DNA of 64,000 bases from Oreohelix idahoensis (GCA_024509875.1 JAMPIV010010592.1:62001-126000), one strand, 5' to 3'. Numbered from the stretch's first letter, positions 22,455-33,609 are shown. The notes: generated from the sequence alone by a model not told the origin. Translations and numbers: made by a program.

Positions 22455-23690
22455 GATAAGTGAAAATCTATTAAATATCTAACTGGAAACATCAGGCCTT
22501 TACACACACACTCCCTCCCCATCTTTACTATTTTTGTTTGATTTTTTTTGTTGGGGTTTGTTTTGTTTTATCGTTTCTGTTTGTTTCGATTTAAAAAAAA
22601 ATTTTTTAAATTATTTTTTTAATTTAAAAAAACATAGGCCTATGCACAAAATTGGTAATTTTCCTTTATCCTAATTACAGTGATTTGACAGATGTGATGC
22701 CACTTTCATGTATCGGCGGTTATTCATGTTATCTGGAATTGAAAATATGTAGGCCTAGGCATATCCTAATTATAACCCTGCAGAGGAGAACGGGAAATGT
22801 CTCTTCATCATAAATATAATAAAAAAGCATTCAAAAAATATTTATTTACAAAAAAATGTGGTGAAATGAACAACGGGACATGGTCTGTTAACAGGGTATG
22901 CTGTAGGATATGGAACCGCCATCAATTTCTATTCCTGACCATCTTAAACTGTATCAAACATATTCCCATTAACAGTTTGTAAACCAAGAAATTTCATTAA
23001 CTCTTAGTATACGAGCTGCCTTTCATGACTACCATTACAGATTTTGCAATAAATAATTTATTTATAAAGATAACATAAGTGTTCTATATCAAAATGTGAA
23101 GAAATGAAACCCCTATATCATGCACGTAACTAAATTGTTCAGTGGTTTTAAACATGCATTCAGCTATAAATTTTCGCTATTGACGGGCATCGATCATCGG
23201 CCTCTCTAGAAGGCCGCTCGTATACTAAGAGTTAAAACACTAATTTTGGCCATGGTTAAAAATAAAACTGTAAATAGGCCTACATTGTAAATTACAGACG
23301 TTGGTGCAGTAGGCCTATCTATAAACTGCACTTATGTAAATATGTTTTATAAATGAGATAAATGAATTTATTACCTTTTTTTTTTAATTAATGAAGAAAA
23401 ATATCCGTTCAACCTCTATTGGGGTTATAATTAGGATATATATTGTTTTCAATTCCAAATAATATGAACAACTGCCGATATGAGAAAGTGGCATCATATT
23501 TAACAAATCATTGTAAATAGGGACAATAACAATTATGCTTAGGCCTATACGCTAAAAAAATAAAATAAAAATCAAGAAGAAACTCTGAAAAAGAATAATA
23601 AAGTGGAGGGGTGTAAAGGCCTGGTGGTTCCAGTTATATAACTGACTTTAACATATATTTAATTGACTTTCATCTGTTAAAAGTCATATG
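22455..23690. mobile_element. foldback element with about 300-bp inverted arms
   Basis: The left arm (about 22455-22815) and right arm (about 23390-23690) are inverted copies. Shared landmarks in mirror order: CAGGCCTTTACAC, TAGGCCTA, GATGCCACTTTC, ATCGGC, GGAATTGAAAA, ATCCTAATTATAACCC. Identity is roughly 75-80 percent by eye. The interior contains a separate TTAA MITE. No coding region is present. A single diverged arm also occurs at 45425-45575. Confidence 0.75.
23001..23231. mobile_element. piggyBac-type MITE, 231 bp
   Basis: Inverted ends CTCTTAGTATACGAGCTGCC and (reverse complement) CTCTTAGTATACGAGCGGCC match at 19 of 20 positions. TTAA flanks both sides (22997-23000 and 23232-23235). 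It sits in the loop of the foldback element. Confidence 0.88.
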
Positions 23691-24374
23691 CATTGTAAGA
23701 ACAGCACCAGACCTTCACATTTCCAGCCACTAGAATTTATTACTTACCTCAATTGAAATGAACAATTTAATACAACTTGAATGCGTAGAGACAAGTTTTT
23801 GGTTTTATTTATTTTTTTTTTAAAGTTTTGGCGAGGCGCGTCCCGCTCAACATAGTCGGTTATATTAGGGCACATGTCCAAATATTAAAGACCCTTAGGT
23901 CTGAGGTTATAAATCAATTTTGTCCCGGTAGTTTTCGAGTTACAGACGCGACCGCTAAAAATAAATCTGCGTCCACATCACTAACGCAAATCGCCGAAAA
24001 CGTCTGGAAATGGATTTAGTGCGCAAAGGGAAGTAAAAATTATATGGTAACTGAAGTTTAACGAAAAATACCACCAATATTCAATAACCGAAAATGGACA
24101 ACTTTCGATTTGTAATTTTTTTTCCAGGTCCGATACAGGAAATTCAAGGTTTTTAGCCATTTTTCCAGGCTTTTCAAGGCCTGTAATTTTTTTTTTCGTT
24201 TTCCAAGTTTTTCCAGGTCGATTCGAACCCTGTAATAATAATAAAAAGCCAGTATTTCTTACAAGATCCAAATACAGGCAAAATGCTCTGTTCTTTTTTT
24301 CTTTTTATGGCAGAAGTCTCTTTAATTGCTCGATGTGGAAAGGGTTAAAGGCAAAGTTAAAATAAATTTCCATA

Positions 24375-25135
24375 TATCATTATCATGCCTTCCCAGAATA
24401 CTCCTATCATTATCATGCCTTCCAAAAAGACTATAGACTTTCATAAATGGGTGCGTGCTTAGAAAGGACTGAACTGGTAAGGTCACCAATGTTCTACAAG
24501 CACTAAGAAGAAGGCAATGGTGATGAGTAGGACACACACTGAGGAAACCTGCTGATAGCATTACAAGGCAGTCCTTGTTCTGGAACCCCTAGGGTAACCG
24601 AGGTAGAGGTAGACCAAGAAGCAAGTGGAGAAGAGAACTGGAGATAGAGGTGAAAATGATGAGGAGAACATGGCTAGAACTTGAGCTGATGGACGTGACA
24701 GGGAGACTTGGTACATGTTTGCTGAGGACCTACTCTCCTTGGGGAGTGGAGTGTAATGAATGAATCAATCATGCCTTCCCAGAATACTCTATCTTTGTCA
24801 TGTCTTCCCAGAACACTCTATCTATGTCATGCCTTCCCAGAATTCTCTATCACTGAAAGACCTTCCCTGATTACTCTCTTTGTCATGCCTTGCCAGAATA
24901 TTCTATCTTTAACATACCTTCCAAGAATACTCTATCTTTGCAATGACTTCACAGAACGCTCTATCTTTATCATGCCTACCCAGAATACTCTATCTTTATC
25001 ATGCCTTTCCAGAATACTCTATTTTTATCATGTCTTCCCAGAATACTCTACCTTTGCCATTACTTTACAGAACACTGTATCTTTATCATGCCTTCTCTGA
25101 ATATCTGTATCGTGCCTTGTCAGAATACTCCATAT
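24375..25135 (+). repeat. 29-bp minisatellite interrupted by a LINE
   Basis: The unit ATCATGCCTTCCCAGAATAC plus TCTATCTTT repeats imperfectly from 24766 to 25135. One to two more units lie at 24375-24425, before the LINE fragment. A single inverted unit also occurs at 27499-27523. Protein-like frames across it are repeat artefacts. Confidence 0.88.
24430..24765 (+). mobile_element. LINE 3' end inside the minisatellite
   Basis: Plus-strand C-terminal LINE remnant: GHTLRKPADSITRQSLFWNP, then RGRPRSKWRRELEIEVK, with stops in between. Its first bases (GACTTTCATAAATGGGTGC) match the last part of the LINE at 48225-48660, so both belong to one family. ATCATGCCTTCC occurs on both sides, either as a target duplication or as ordinary satellite units. 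Confidence 0.7.
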
Positions 25136-25800
25136 AATTATTGCTATAAATATCACACATGTAGTAGAGAAAGTTTGAATGCTGCACTGTCCATAAATGA
25201 TTTGAAATCTTTCTTGCAATGATGAAATTGACAGTTATCTACTCAAACTGACTTATGTCTGGTCTTGAAGATAGCACTGACTTGACTTGAATTCTTCATG
25301 AATGATCTTCTGGTTGAGTTAGGCTTCATGTGATGAATCTTGATTGAATAGATTTATATTGTGCAAAATACACATTTTGAGTATATGAATTTACTTCATG
25401 CACTGACTTGCTGAGAAACCAAACTTGGTTCAGACAATAAGCTTTTGAGTGATTTGAAATCAAAATATAGACGAATAAACTTGTGAGCATGTGAATTTGA
25501 CAAATAGATGAATAAAAATGCTGGCACCACAGATGTGTACAAACATGTGCTACAAACAGAAAACTCACTATAAATATTTATATATGCATACATACTTTTA
25601 CACACATCAAAATAGAAGGACATCTAAAAAGATTCATACAGACTGAAAGACACAGACACATAAAAGATTGACTACAGGACAAAATACTGTCAATGGCTTG
25701 TTTGTTAATGTGTGTAAATTCTGAGGAGTAGAAAGATGAAATAAAATTATAAGTTTGTTATGACATGATCTATTACACAATGTGGGAATTTTTATTTCTA
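25136..25800. other. intron 4 segment without recognised content
   Basis: AT-rich, no domain, repeat or splice pattern recognised. Confidence 0.5.
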
Positions 25801-25804
25801 TTAA

Positions 25805-26091
25805 CTCTTTAAGCCCCAAGAGCCAGTATACTGTACTTCCCGCTAGACCCATTTGGCCCCAAGAGCCAGTATACTGGCTTTCATATCTCTTGATTCTTTC
25901 TATGGCTGTTTTCTAATTTTGACAACTCAAAAACGCTATCTTCTTAAAGTATAGCCATCCATAATGGACTTTTGTTATTTATGAATATGAACATTTAAAA
26001 AAAATTATTTCCAAACAAAAACAATAAAAACATACTGGTATGGCCATTTTTGTTTGGGCCAAACCCACCTTTTTGCTTGGGACTGAAAGAG
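25805..26091. mobile_element. TTAA MITE, 287 bp
   Basis: Flanked by TTAA (25801-25804 and 26092-26095). The inverted ends CTCTTTAAGCCCCAAG and CTCTTTCAGTCCCAAG (reverse complement) match at 13 of 16. An internal direct duplication CCCCAAGAGCCAGTATACTG occurs at 25813 and 25857. No coding content. Probably mobilised by a piggyBac-type transposase. Confidence 0.78.
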
Positions 26092-26355
26092 TTAATGATG
26101 TCTAAGATGTTTGTTGGGGTGTGCGATAATTGATGTATGATAATAAATGGGAAAGCCAGGCAAGGTTAAAGGTTCATGAGTAGATTCACTATTATTTCTA
26201 TATATTGTATCCTCCTAAGTGATGTTCTGATCTTACAGATTTATTTTTTAAACCAAGAATGCAAAGTTAGATTTGCAGAAATCAATAAAACAATAAAAAA
26301 ACAAACAAAAATTTAAAAAAGCATTATTTCATCTTTAAGACTACCTTTTCATTAC

Positions 26356-26476
26356 CTTCAACTTTACATAAGCCAGATTGTTCTACTTTCTTAATTACTG
26401 GCGCTTTTGTGTCCATGATGTCAGCAATCTGAACATGAGAATCACAGTCTTCAGTGTAGTTATGACAATCATGATT
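26356..26476 (-). CDS. zinc-finger gene exon 4
   Basis: A 121-nt exon between acceptor TTCCTGCCAG (minus strand, just above 26476) and donor GTAATG (below 26356). It encodes NHDCHNYTEDCDSHVQIADI, then MDTKAPVIKKVEQSGLCKVE. It begins in phase 0 and ends with one extra base that completes the first codon of exon 5. An alternative donor (GTAGTC, 17 nt further) would not fit exon 5 in frame. The acidic, lysine-containing content matches the N-terminal regions of zinc-finger regulators. Splicing is inferred from sequence only. Confidence 0.72.
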
Positions 26477-26576
26477 CTGGCAGGAAAACAAAAAATGAGA
26501 ATTATTTAGAGTGCTTAAAAACTGGTACAGAGTTGCCATAGCACAGTGGTAAGTGCACTAACTTCTCAGCCTTGTC

Positions 26577-27430
26577 TTCTTCTTTGATCCATAACCGCCA
26601 ACCGTCAAAGCAGTCAGCGGCCATCACGCCTGGTGGCGTCTTGTAGGGCAGCAACAAATTGATTCCACTTTGCTCGGTCGGCGGCCATCCTTCGTACAGT
26701 GCCCCAACTGTGGTTCATTCTTTGCATCTCAGCTTCCACAGTTCTCCGCCAAGTTGTTTTTGGTCGGCCTCTCTTTCGCTTTCCCTCGGGGGTCCATAGC
26801 ATAGCTGTTCTTGCGATGGTATCAGGGTCCCTTCTGAGGACATGGCCAACCCAACTCCAGCGTCTGCCAGCTATGATGGTGTGCATGTCCTCCTGGTTAC
26901 TCCGAATAAGTAGTTCTTGGTTGCTGATGGTGTTTGGCCAAAAGATTCGGAGAATTTTCCTTAGGCAGATTGTGTGGAAGGAGGACAGTTTCGACATTTC
27001 CTTCTCTGTTACTCTCCAACATTCCGCACCATAGAGAAGCACAGAAAGTACGCAGCTCTCATACAGTCTTAATTTGGTGTTTGTGCTGTACTGGGAAGAC
27101 TTCCAAATGTTGTTGAGAATAGCAAAGGCTGTTCTCGCTTTATTCATTCTGTTGTTAATGTCCTTGCTTGTTCCGCCGTCAGGTGTTACTATGCTTCCTA
27201 GGTAAGTAAATGTGTCTGTCTGTTCTAACTTCTGGTTCCTTACTGTTATTGGCTCAGGATTGCCCACATTTAGTGTCATGACCTCTGTCTTCTTCAGATT
27301 GATGTTCAGGCCAACCTGCTGGCCATACTTATTCAGTCTATCAGTTTTGTCTTGAATGTGTTGGTGTGAATGCGCGAGCAGTGCAATGTCATCTGCATAT
27401 TCCAAATCTTCCAGTCTCAGCCTTGTGGTC
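26577..27430 (-). mobile_element. RTE-like LINE, RT to 3' end
   Basis: Minus-strand copy truncated inside the RT domain, with a complete 3' end: GTTATGGATCAAAGAAGAAG (26577-26596). It lies in intron 4/3 flanking exon 4, only about 100 bp upstream of that exon. Confidence 0.88.
26614..27430 (-). CDS. RTE-like LINE reverse transcriptase, C-terminal 270 residues
   Basis: Open frame from the RT catalytic box to the stop. Motifs: LEYADDIALLAHSHQH (Y-A-D-D), LNINLKKTEVMTLN, FTYLGSIVTPDGGTSKDI, LLYGAECWRVTEKEM, SWVGHVLRRDPDTIART and GKRKRGRPKTTWRRTVE, the last being the R-G-R-P-K tail of this LINE group. No stop interrupts it. The first two thirds of the protein, including endonuclease, are lost to 5' truncation. 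This is the best-preserved C-terminus of the family in the window. Confidence 0.85.
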
Positions 27431-28044
27431 CTGGTTCAATCCACAGTTGAGATGGGATTTTTTTAGACTGCAAACAGCTCCTGGGTCGACAGAATATAGA
27501 AAGATAGAATATTCTGGGAAGGCACAAAAAAGGTATGAACTGGGTACCATAGCAACTCTGGGAAGGTTAAGGCAGCTGGCGTGATGCTGACCACATCACT
27601 CCTAGTGTGCCAATGGTCAAGAAAATGTGTGCCTAACACCATATTCCCAAAATGCCTCAATGGACGTGTAACGAGATCCTTTACCCTTACCCTTTTAAAA
27701 ACTGGTACATACATTTACTTAGCTAAGTATATGAAAAATGTTCTGGTAAAAGTTGTGATCCATATATGAAACCAAATAATTTAGTTGCCACAAGTAGTTG
27801 TCATGTTACAAGCAGACATACTCACAGAACAGTGGTGGTTTAATAATCCCAGTTGTAAATTTTGTCACGCAATGAATGCTCCTGTTATAAAAGTGATATC
27901 ACTGCAGTATTAAAAAGTACTTCTATACATGATACCTTGGTTCAGATTCTTAGCAGCTTCACAGGCAAACAATTATGGCATCTTACACAGGTTTAACTCT
28001 GGAACATTTTAGAGCAGTGCTCAGAATGGCAGAGACAGCTATAA
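27431..28044. other. intron 3 segment, mostly unassigned
   Basis: Contains one inverted unit of the 29-bp minisatellite (27499-27523). The rest has no recognisable content. Confidence 0.5.
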
Positions 28045-28940
28045 ATTAACTTCACTGATTTTGACTTTCGACAGCATACACAGGGATAGCCTATGGAAAA
28101 TACTGAGGGCTTATGGAATTCCCAGTTGCATTGTTTCCATCATAAAAAGCCTCTATTCTAACTTTACATGCAGTGTTGTATTGAGTAATGTAACTTTTGA
28201 AGTGAAAACAGGAGTACGACAGGGATGCCCCTTATCAACATTATTTTTGAAAGCCATAGATTGGGTGATGCGCCAGACAACACAGAGGGCAGTCCAAGAG
28301 GAATTAGATGGACAACGTTTTCTACACTGAAAGACCTGGAATATGCAGATGACAATGCACTACTTGCGCATTCACATCAACACATCCAAGAAAAAAACCG
28401 ATAGACTGAATAAGTATGGCAAGCAGGTTGGCCAGAAGATCAATCTGAAGAAGACAGAGGTCATGGCACTAAATGTGGGCAATCCTGAGCCAATAACAGT
28501 AAGAAACCAGAAGTTAGAACAGACAGACACATTTACTTATCTAGGATGCATAGTAACACCTAATGGCGGAACAAGCAAGGACATTAACAACAGAATGAAT
28601 AAAGTGAGAACAGCCTTTGCTAGTCTCAACAACATTTGGAAGTCTTCCCAGTACAACAAAAACACCAAATTAAGACTGTATGAGAGCTGTGTACTTTCTG
28701 TGCTTCTCTTTGGTGTGAAATGCTGGAAAGTAACAGAGAAGGAAATGTTGAAACTGTCCTCCTTCCATACTATCTGCCTAAGGAAAATTCTCCGAATCTT
28801 TTGGCCAAACACCATCAACAACCAAGAACTACTTATTCGGAGTAACCAGGAGAACATGCACACCATCATAGCTGGCAGACGCTCAAGCTGGGTTGGCCAT
28901 GTCCTCAGAAGGGACCCTGATACCATCACAACAACAGCTA

Positions 28941-28964
28941 TGCTATGGACCCCCAAGAGAAAGC
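28941..28964 (+). repeat. target-site duplication of the I-like LINE, left copy
   Basis: 24 bases (TGCTATGGACCCCCAAG...) shared with 42935-42958, differing at one position. They flank the minus-strand I-like LINE. Confidence 0.9.
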
Positions 28965-30334
28965 ATCTATCCCTACTGGTCTTACGTCTGATGCCAAATT
29001 CCAACAACCTTAGCCTTGATGGTTCATCAATTGCAGTGTGATTCTCTAAAAGGTGATCATTAATTGCCCTATCTCTCCCTTATCCATATTCAGTGCACCT
29101 TCTATGTGTGCTCTTGAAGCTAGTCTATCAGCTCTTTCATTTATGCATACCGCTGCATGACCAGGACAGTAGATCTACACCAATTGCCGAAGATTCGAGC
29201 TTTCTATGGGAGTTTTCCATTTATGTTGGAGTCATCTACTTTGGACTTTCCACAGCATGGATTGTGAGTCTGACACATTAACTGACCTTGTTAACGAAGT
29301 CTCAGATAACCACCTTAAGGCTGCAGTAGCTGCCTCTACCACCATTCTCATACTGGAGGTTGTTGTCATGTAAGCCTCACTATGTTCAGCGACAATTCTG
29401 CCTTTTACACTAGCAGAGAAGCCCCCACCTTTATTTCTCATTATGGACTACAGACTCATCAGTATACACAATGGCATCATCATTACCAGCATGATCATTT
29501 ATTGGTTCATCAATTTCCAGCTGTGCCTTCCCATTGGCTCAAGTTCTACACTCTCTACCAAGGTTGTTGATGACTTGTTTGGTAATTAGTCCAGTTCTCA
29601 TCTGATTTACTCCACTCAGCCCCTTTGAATATATTTTCAACTGTGGTCACCTGCTTAATCATTGCTCCTGCCTGTGCCATCCATGACATCCCCTGCATTA
29701 TTCTCGCTCCCTTAACGTCAGCTATGTTTCCATGTAGGGGAAGCTTTTTCTCTTTAGTTACTCACATTTTGGCTTTTGACTAAACCTTTACATATCTGGA
29801 TCTTTCACAATGTGATATTGACAGTGTGAGTATTCCCAGACCATACTCGATCACAGACATGACTAACTATGATAGGAAACTCTTTACAGAGCGATACAAC
29901 AGGAAGCAATCTGATCATCAGAAGAAGTCCCCCCGTCCGACGAGTGTTTCGGCCCATATACTCCTTTACACTCTAAGGGGGGGCGGGCCCACTTGGGTCA
30001 TGACTCCCAAGCGTCTCAGCCTCCTGTTGTCTTGTATTGAAAATGAACCCATTTCCCTTATGGTAGCAACTTTAATCCACAACTCCGCCAGTCGTGGAGG
30101 CAATTGTGAAAGTAACAAAACAAAGACAAATTATTCCGTTCGTTCCGTCGCACACACTGAGACACCATCGCGAGGCCGACGCGTCTGGCCACTGAAATTC
30201 TGACACTGAACACACCTATAATATACAGTGCCTGTTGCCGCTCAGTCACAGCCCGTGCACTAGTACACCAAAAAACTCAGCGTATTGTGGACTTAGAAAA
30301 ATTCCTGGTGTTTTCTGTACCGCAGCGTTTATTG

Positions 30335-32512
30335 TCATGATTTCCATTGCCCATTGCGGTTGTTCCACAGCCAGCATGATGCCTTTTCAGCAGTTTCACT
30401 AAGCCTCTTCAGTGCCCTTGTTCTCGACTGTCCCCTCAGCCCCAACAGTTTCAATAGATCATACACTGATGCAGCCACAAGCCCTCTTGCGCCCACTTCA
30501 ACAGCCATGACCTTTGCAGTGAACCCATCGTGTCTCAGATCCGCGGCCAGATCACTATACTTGGCCGCTTTGAATGAATGTTGCTCGTCTAATCTGGATT
30601 CAAATGGCACGGTCAGTTCAATCAGTATGACCTGGAGCGTTGCTGAAGAATGAAGCACTATATCCGGCCGTCTCCGTGATTTTCTGATACTCTCTGGATA
30701 TGCCCCTCGTCCAGGTAGGTCTACCGCCATCTCCCAGTCGTTTGCACAGTCAAGAAGAGATGGTAAACTGCTACCAGGATTACTCGGTTTGGGGTGTGCT
30801 GACTTTCCTGCCCTCAGAAAGTATGTATTTGCGGTGCTTGGCCTGGGTTTGCTATTCGCCTTCATCCTTGCCAGATCTATTGTCGCAGCAAGCTCATTTA
30901 GCACTTTGTTATGGCGCCAAGTGTATCGCCCTTGCCCTAATGCCACCTTACACGCTGAGAGCACGTGTTCGAGTGTCTGCCTCCCCTGGCACAGGGGGCA
31001 CTGCTCATCATCCGACTTTCCCCATTTCACAAGGTTGGTGGCCGATGGCAGCAGGTCATACATTGATCTAACAACGAAGCTGAGCCTAAGAGGTGCCATA
31101 TGCCATATATCATTCCATGTCAAGGACCTCTGCAGGGCTCCTTCCCATGTAGTCCATTGGCCTTGTTGGACCTGCTGCACTGCTTTTTGCAACCTCTTAT
31201 CATTCTCAGCTCCTCGTATCTCCTGAACTACCATGTCTCTGCGCTCCCTGCTTGATGCCTTGGACCACCAGCGGATATCTCCATGACCAAATCCCCGTCT
31301 ATTCGTTTGTGTGTATCCAATTACCTCCCTCAGTTTGAGTGACTCTTGGGCAGCATCAACAGCTTCTTCCACTCTCCACTTCCTTCCTGTTTTCAGTGTA
31401 GGCTGAATGGACTTAACCACGTCATCAGCTGACTCGCGTAGCATCATTTCAAGCCTTGCCTTTCCAACTTTGTACTCTTCAGCAACTGACTTGAAAGGAA
31501 GCAGAAGTTTTGCCTTTTTGCAATACAGTGCTACATCTGACAGACCTGGTGGTACCCCTAGCCACTTTCTCATGAACTTGTTGACCTTCTGCTCTATAGC
31601 TTCCACTGTACTTGTGCTTATTTCATATATAAGCAGTGGCCACAGCAACTTCGGTATCAACATAAACTGGAGGCACCACAGTTTGAACTTTCCCAGGAGT
31701 CTGCTTTGGTCTATGATCTGTAGTCCTCTGTCTGCCATTTCTATTGTCTGTTGCACTGCCTTCGAGTCTTTTAATGAGGCATCGTACACCCTGCCAAGAC
31801 TTTTAACAGGTTCCTCAATGACAGTAGGGATTCTTTGGTTGGAAACCATGAATATGTCCTCTGCTATTTTCCCTTTCCTGACTGATAGGCTTCTCGACTT
31901 CTTGGGTTTGAAGCTCATTCTGCACCAGCTGACTAGTTCATCCAGGCGTTCTAACATCCTCCGGGCCTGATGTTCATCTGATGTCAGAATTGTTGTGTCA
32001 TCCATGAATGCTTTGAGCGGTGGCATGTGACACATTCCACCGAGCTTTGGACCTATAGCCATTCCTTCAGCCGCATTGAGGATTACCTGCATAGCCATCA
32101 CGAATAGTATCGGAGAGATGGTACACCCCATCGCAATTCCAACTTCAAGGCCAATCCACTTCGTTGTGTACTCTCTGGTTGAAAATCTGACAGCAAACCC
32201 TGCGAAATACAGCTTCAGCATTGCTGCAATCTCTTGTGGAACATGATACATTTCTAGGGCCTGCCACAACATCTGGTGTGGAACGGATCCATAAGCATTC
32301 GCTAGATCCAACCAGATTACATGGAGGTTTGTTCTGTCAGACTTTGCCTTTTGGATTGCTTCCCAGATCATAGTGGCATGCTCTAGACATCCTGGTGTAC
32401 CTGGGATAACTCCTTTCTGAATGGTAGTGTCAATGTACCCATTTGCCAGGAGGTATAAAGTGAGTCTTTTCGCCATCACTGAGAAGAATATCTTCCCTTC
32501 CACACTGAGTAG
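30335..32512 (-). CDS. R2-type LINE polyprotein, RT core to restriction-like endonuclease
   Basis: Uninterrupted frame of about 725 residues. In order: VEGKIFFSVMAKRL, IWLDLANAYGSVPH (first catalytic Asp), GIAMGCTISPILFVMAMQ, KAFMDDTTILTSDEH (an F-M-D-D box at 31997-32008 instead of the usual Y/F-A-D-D), SWCRMSFKPKKSRSLSV, the thumb, CPLCQGRQTLEHVLSACK (CCHC knuckle) and RRPDIVLHSSATLQVILIEL followed by a distal Lys, the restriction-like nuclease. The protein would nick target DNA and prime reverse transcription there. Residues reported at the extreme N-terminus (encoded above 32512) belong to the LTR element. The N-terminal part of the same frame continues at 41835-42475. Confidence 0.88.
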   Translation of the reverse strand, partial: LLSVEGKIFFSVMAKRLTLYLLANGYIDTTIQKGVIPGTPGCLEHATMIWEAIQKAKSDRTNLHVIWLDLANAYGSVPHQMLWQALEMYHVPQEIAAMLKLYFAGFAVRFSTREYTTKWIGLEVGIAMGCTISPILFVMAMQVILNAAEGMAIGPKLGGMCHMPPLKAFMDDTTILTSDEHQARRMLERLDELVSWCRMSFKPKKSRSLSVRKGKIAEDIFMVSNQRIPTVIEEPVKSLGRVYDASLKDSKAVQQTIEMADRGLQIIDQSRLLGKFKLWCLQFMLIPKLLWPLLIYEISTSTVEAIEQKVNKFMRKWLGVPPGLSDVALYCKKAKLLLPFKSVAEEYKVGKARLEMMLRESADDVVKSIQPTLKTGRKWRVEEAVDAAQESLKLREVIGYTQTNRRGFGHGDIRWWSKASSRERRDMVVQEIRGAENDKRLQKAVQQVQQGQWTTWEGALQRSLTWNDIWHMAPLRLSFVVRSMYDLLPSATNLVKWGKSDDEQCPLCQGRQTLEHVLSACKVALGQGRYTWRHNKVLNELAATIDLARMKANSKPRPSTANTYFLRAGKSAHPKPSNPGSSLPSLLDCANDWEMAVDLPGRGAYPESIRKSRRRPDIVLHSSATLQVILIELTVPFESRLDEQHSFKAAKYSDLAADLRHDGFTAKVMAVEVGARGLVAASVYDLLKLLGLRGQSRTRALKRLSETAEKASCWLWNNRNGQWKS
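32508..32512 (+). repeat. LTR-element target duplication AGTAG, left
   Basis: AGTAG directly before the left LTR, repeated at 41835-41839 after the right LTR. One copy belongs to the R2-type LINE reading frame. Confidence 0.95.
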
Positions 32513-33591
32513 TGATGCGTGATGCCATATGATGATGGATGGTATCCGCATGTCTGGTTTTGTGTGGTGTGCAGATGTGTTCAGTCAAAACAATGTTCAT
32601 ACAAAAATAACAGGGCAATCCACATAGGACGTCAGTAAACTCACGACGTATAAAGTCAATGATTCTTGTAACAGCCGTTGACGTTTTTCTTCATTATTTA
32701 TTGTGGACGCCACAGTGACAAAATGGTTACGCGAATATGTAGGCACATCAAACAGTCATTATCACAGCAACATTCAATACAGCAATAGACGGTAGACAGC
32801 ATTACAATGATGAGTCAGATGCATGTTATATTTCAAAGTGCTGTAAATGTAGTCAGGTGAAAAACTCCATCCCTTTCTATAACAGCCAGGAGATAACCAG
32901 ATGTATGAGATCAGTTCACTCTCCTTAGTTTGACTTCAGCAAGACAGACACGTCTGCCGAAGTATAAATAATGTCCTCAAAAATATCCTCTAGATAATAA
33001 AGGTTTTTCAAACCTAGTTCATTTAACAAAGTAGCAAGTAATGGTCCTTGGAACCTGCATCAACCGATGCAGCACAATACAGCGACATGTGAGCTAGGAA
33101 AACATCTCGTGACGACGACTTTCGAAGACAGGCTATGAACCAGAAATCGTTCACGACCAAAAATCGATAGAGTTAATGAAAATGTTAATTTACCTTGCCT
33201 TCCGGAAATACACAGAAATATTATGCCTCCCGGCATGTGCAAATACACTAGAGGTATTATCTCGAATAAACGAAATATCCATAAGAGGACTCTCACATTC
33301 CTGACAGAACAAAAAAAGCGGAGATCCCCTCTTCAACGAGGCATCTCTTTCGCCATTCCAAATCGCTCACTCCACTAGTGGTGGGCGGAAACCGATCGAC
33401 CAAGAAGCAAGACAAGTCATGCGCAGTCCAGCGCAAAATGACCACAGCTCAAACTTAACTGCATTCGATACCAACGCGAGAAGACAAATGCTTACCGAGA
33501 AAAGTGACTATAAATTTCAAGCAGTTGTTGCCCTTGCGTTATAAAATAGATATTGTAATAAAATGATGTTGCGAGAATTTATCACGCAACA
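32513..33591 (-). repeat. LTR-element 1, 3' LTR
   Basis: 1079 bp, same length as 40756-41834 and with no difference noticed by eye. The minus-strand LTR starts TGTTGCGTGATAAATTC. It contains an inverted GTTGCG/CGCAAC pair near its start. Confidence 0.97.
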
Positions 33592-33609
33592 TATCACCAC
33601 CTCCTCCCG
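33592..33609 (-). promoter_or_regulatory. polypurine tract of LTR-element 1
   Basis: Minus strand reads CGGGAGGAGGTGGTGATA directly before the 3' LTR, the expected place and composition of the plus-strand primer. Confidence 0.85.

Larger units (their letters stand above)
20735..24232. mobile_element. possible hAT-like element ends enclosing a composite
   Basis: CAGGGTTC at 20735 and its inverse GAACCCTG ending at 24232 resemble hAT termini. Both inner flanks contain TTTTCCAGG-type motifs often seen inside such elements. The flanks are AATAATAA (left) and TAATAATAA (right), compatible with an 8-bp duplication but in simple sequence, so ambiguous. No hAT transposase was found. The interval holds piggyBac copy B and a foldback element. 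Two unrelated MITE ends are the alternative. Confidence 0.4.

Noticed and set aside
24756..25137. Open frames over the minisatellite resembling a repeat protein
   Set aside because: All three frames are open because the 29-bp unit lacks stops; nothing suggests translation.
26339..26355. Alternative exon 4 donor GTAGTC 17 nt downstream
   Set aside because: It would leave exon 4 in phase 0, which does not match the two leading bases of exon 5; GTAATG does.
26531..26576. tRNA-like A-box sequence (TAGCACAGTGGTAAGTGCAC) next to a LINE end, as for a tRNA-derived SINE
   Set aside because: No B box or cloverleaf could be completed; too short to call.
33060..33296. 78-residue frame present twice (also 41303-41539)
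   Set aside because: It lies inside the two LTRs of element 1; duplication is due to the LTRs and no domain is seen.
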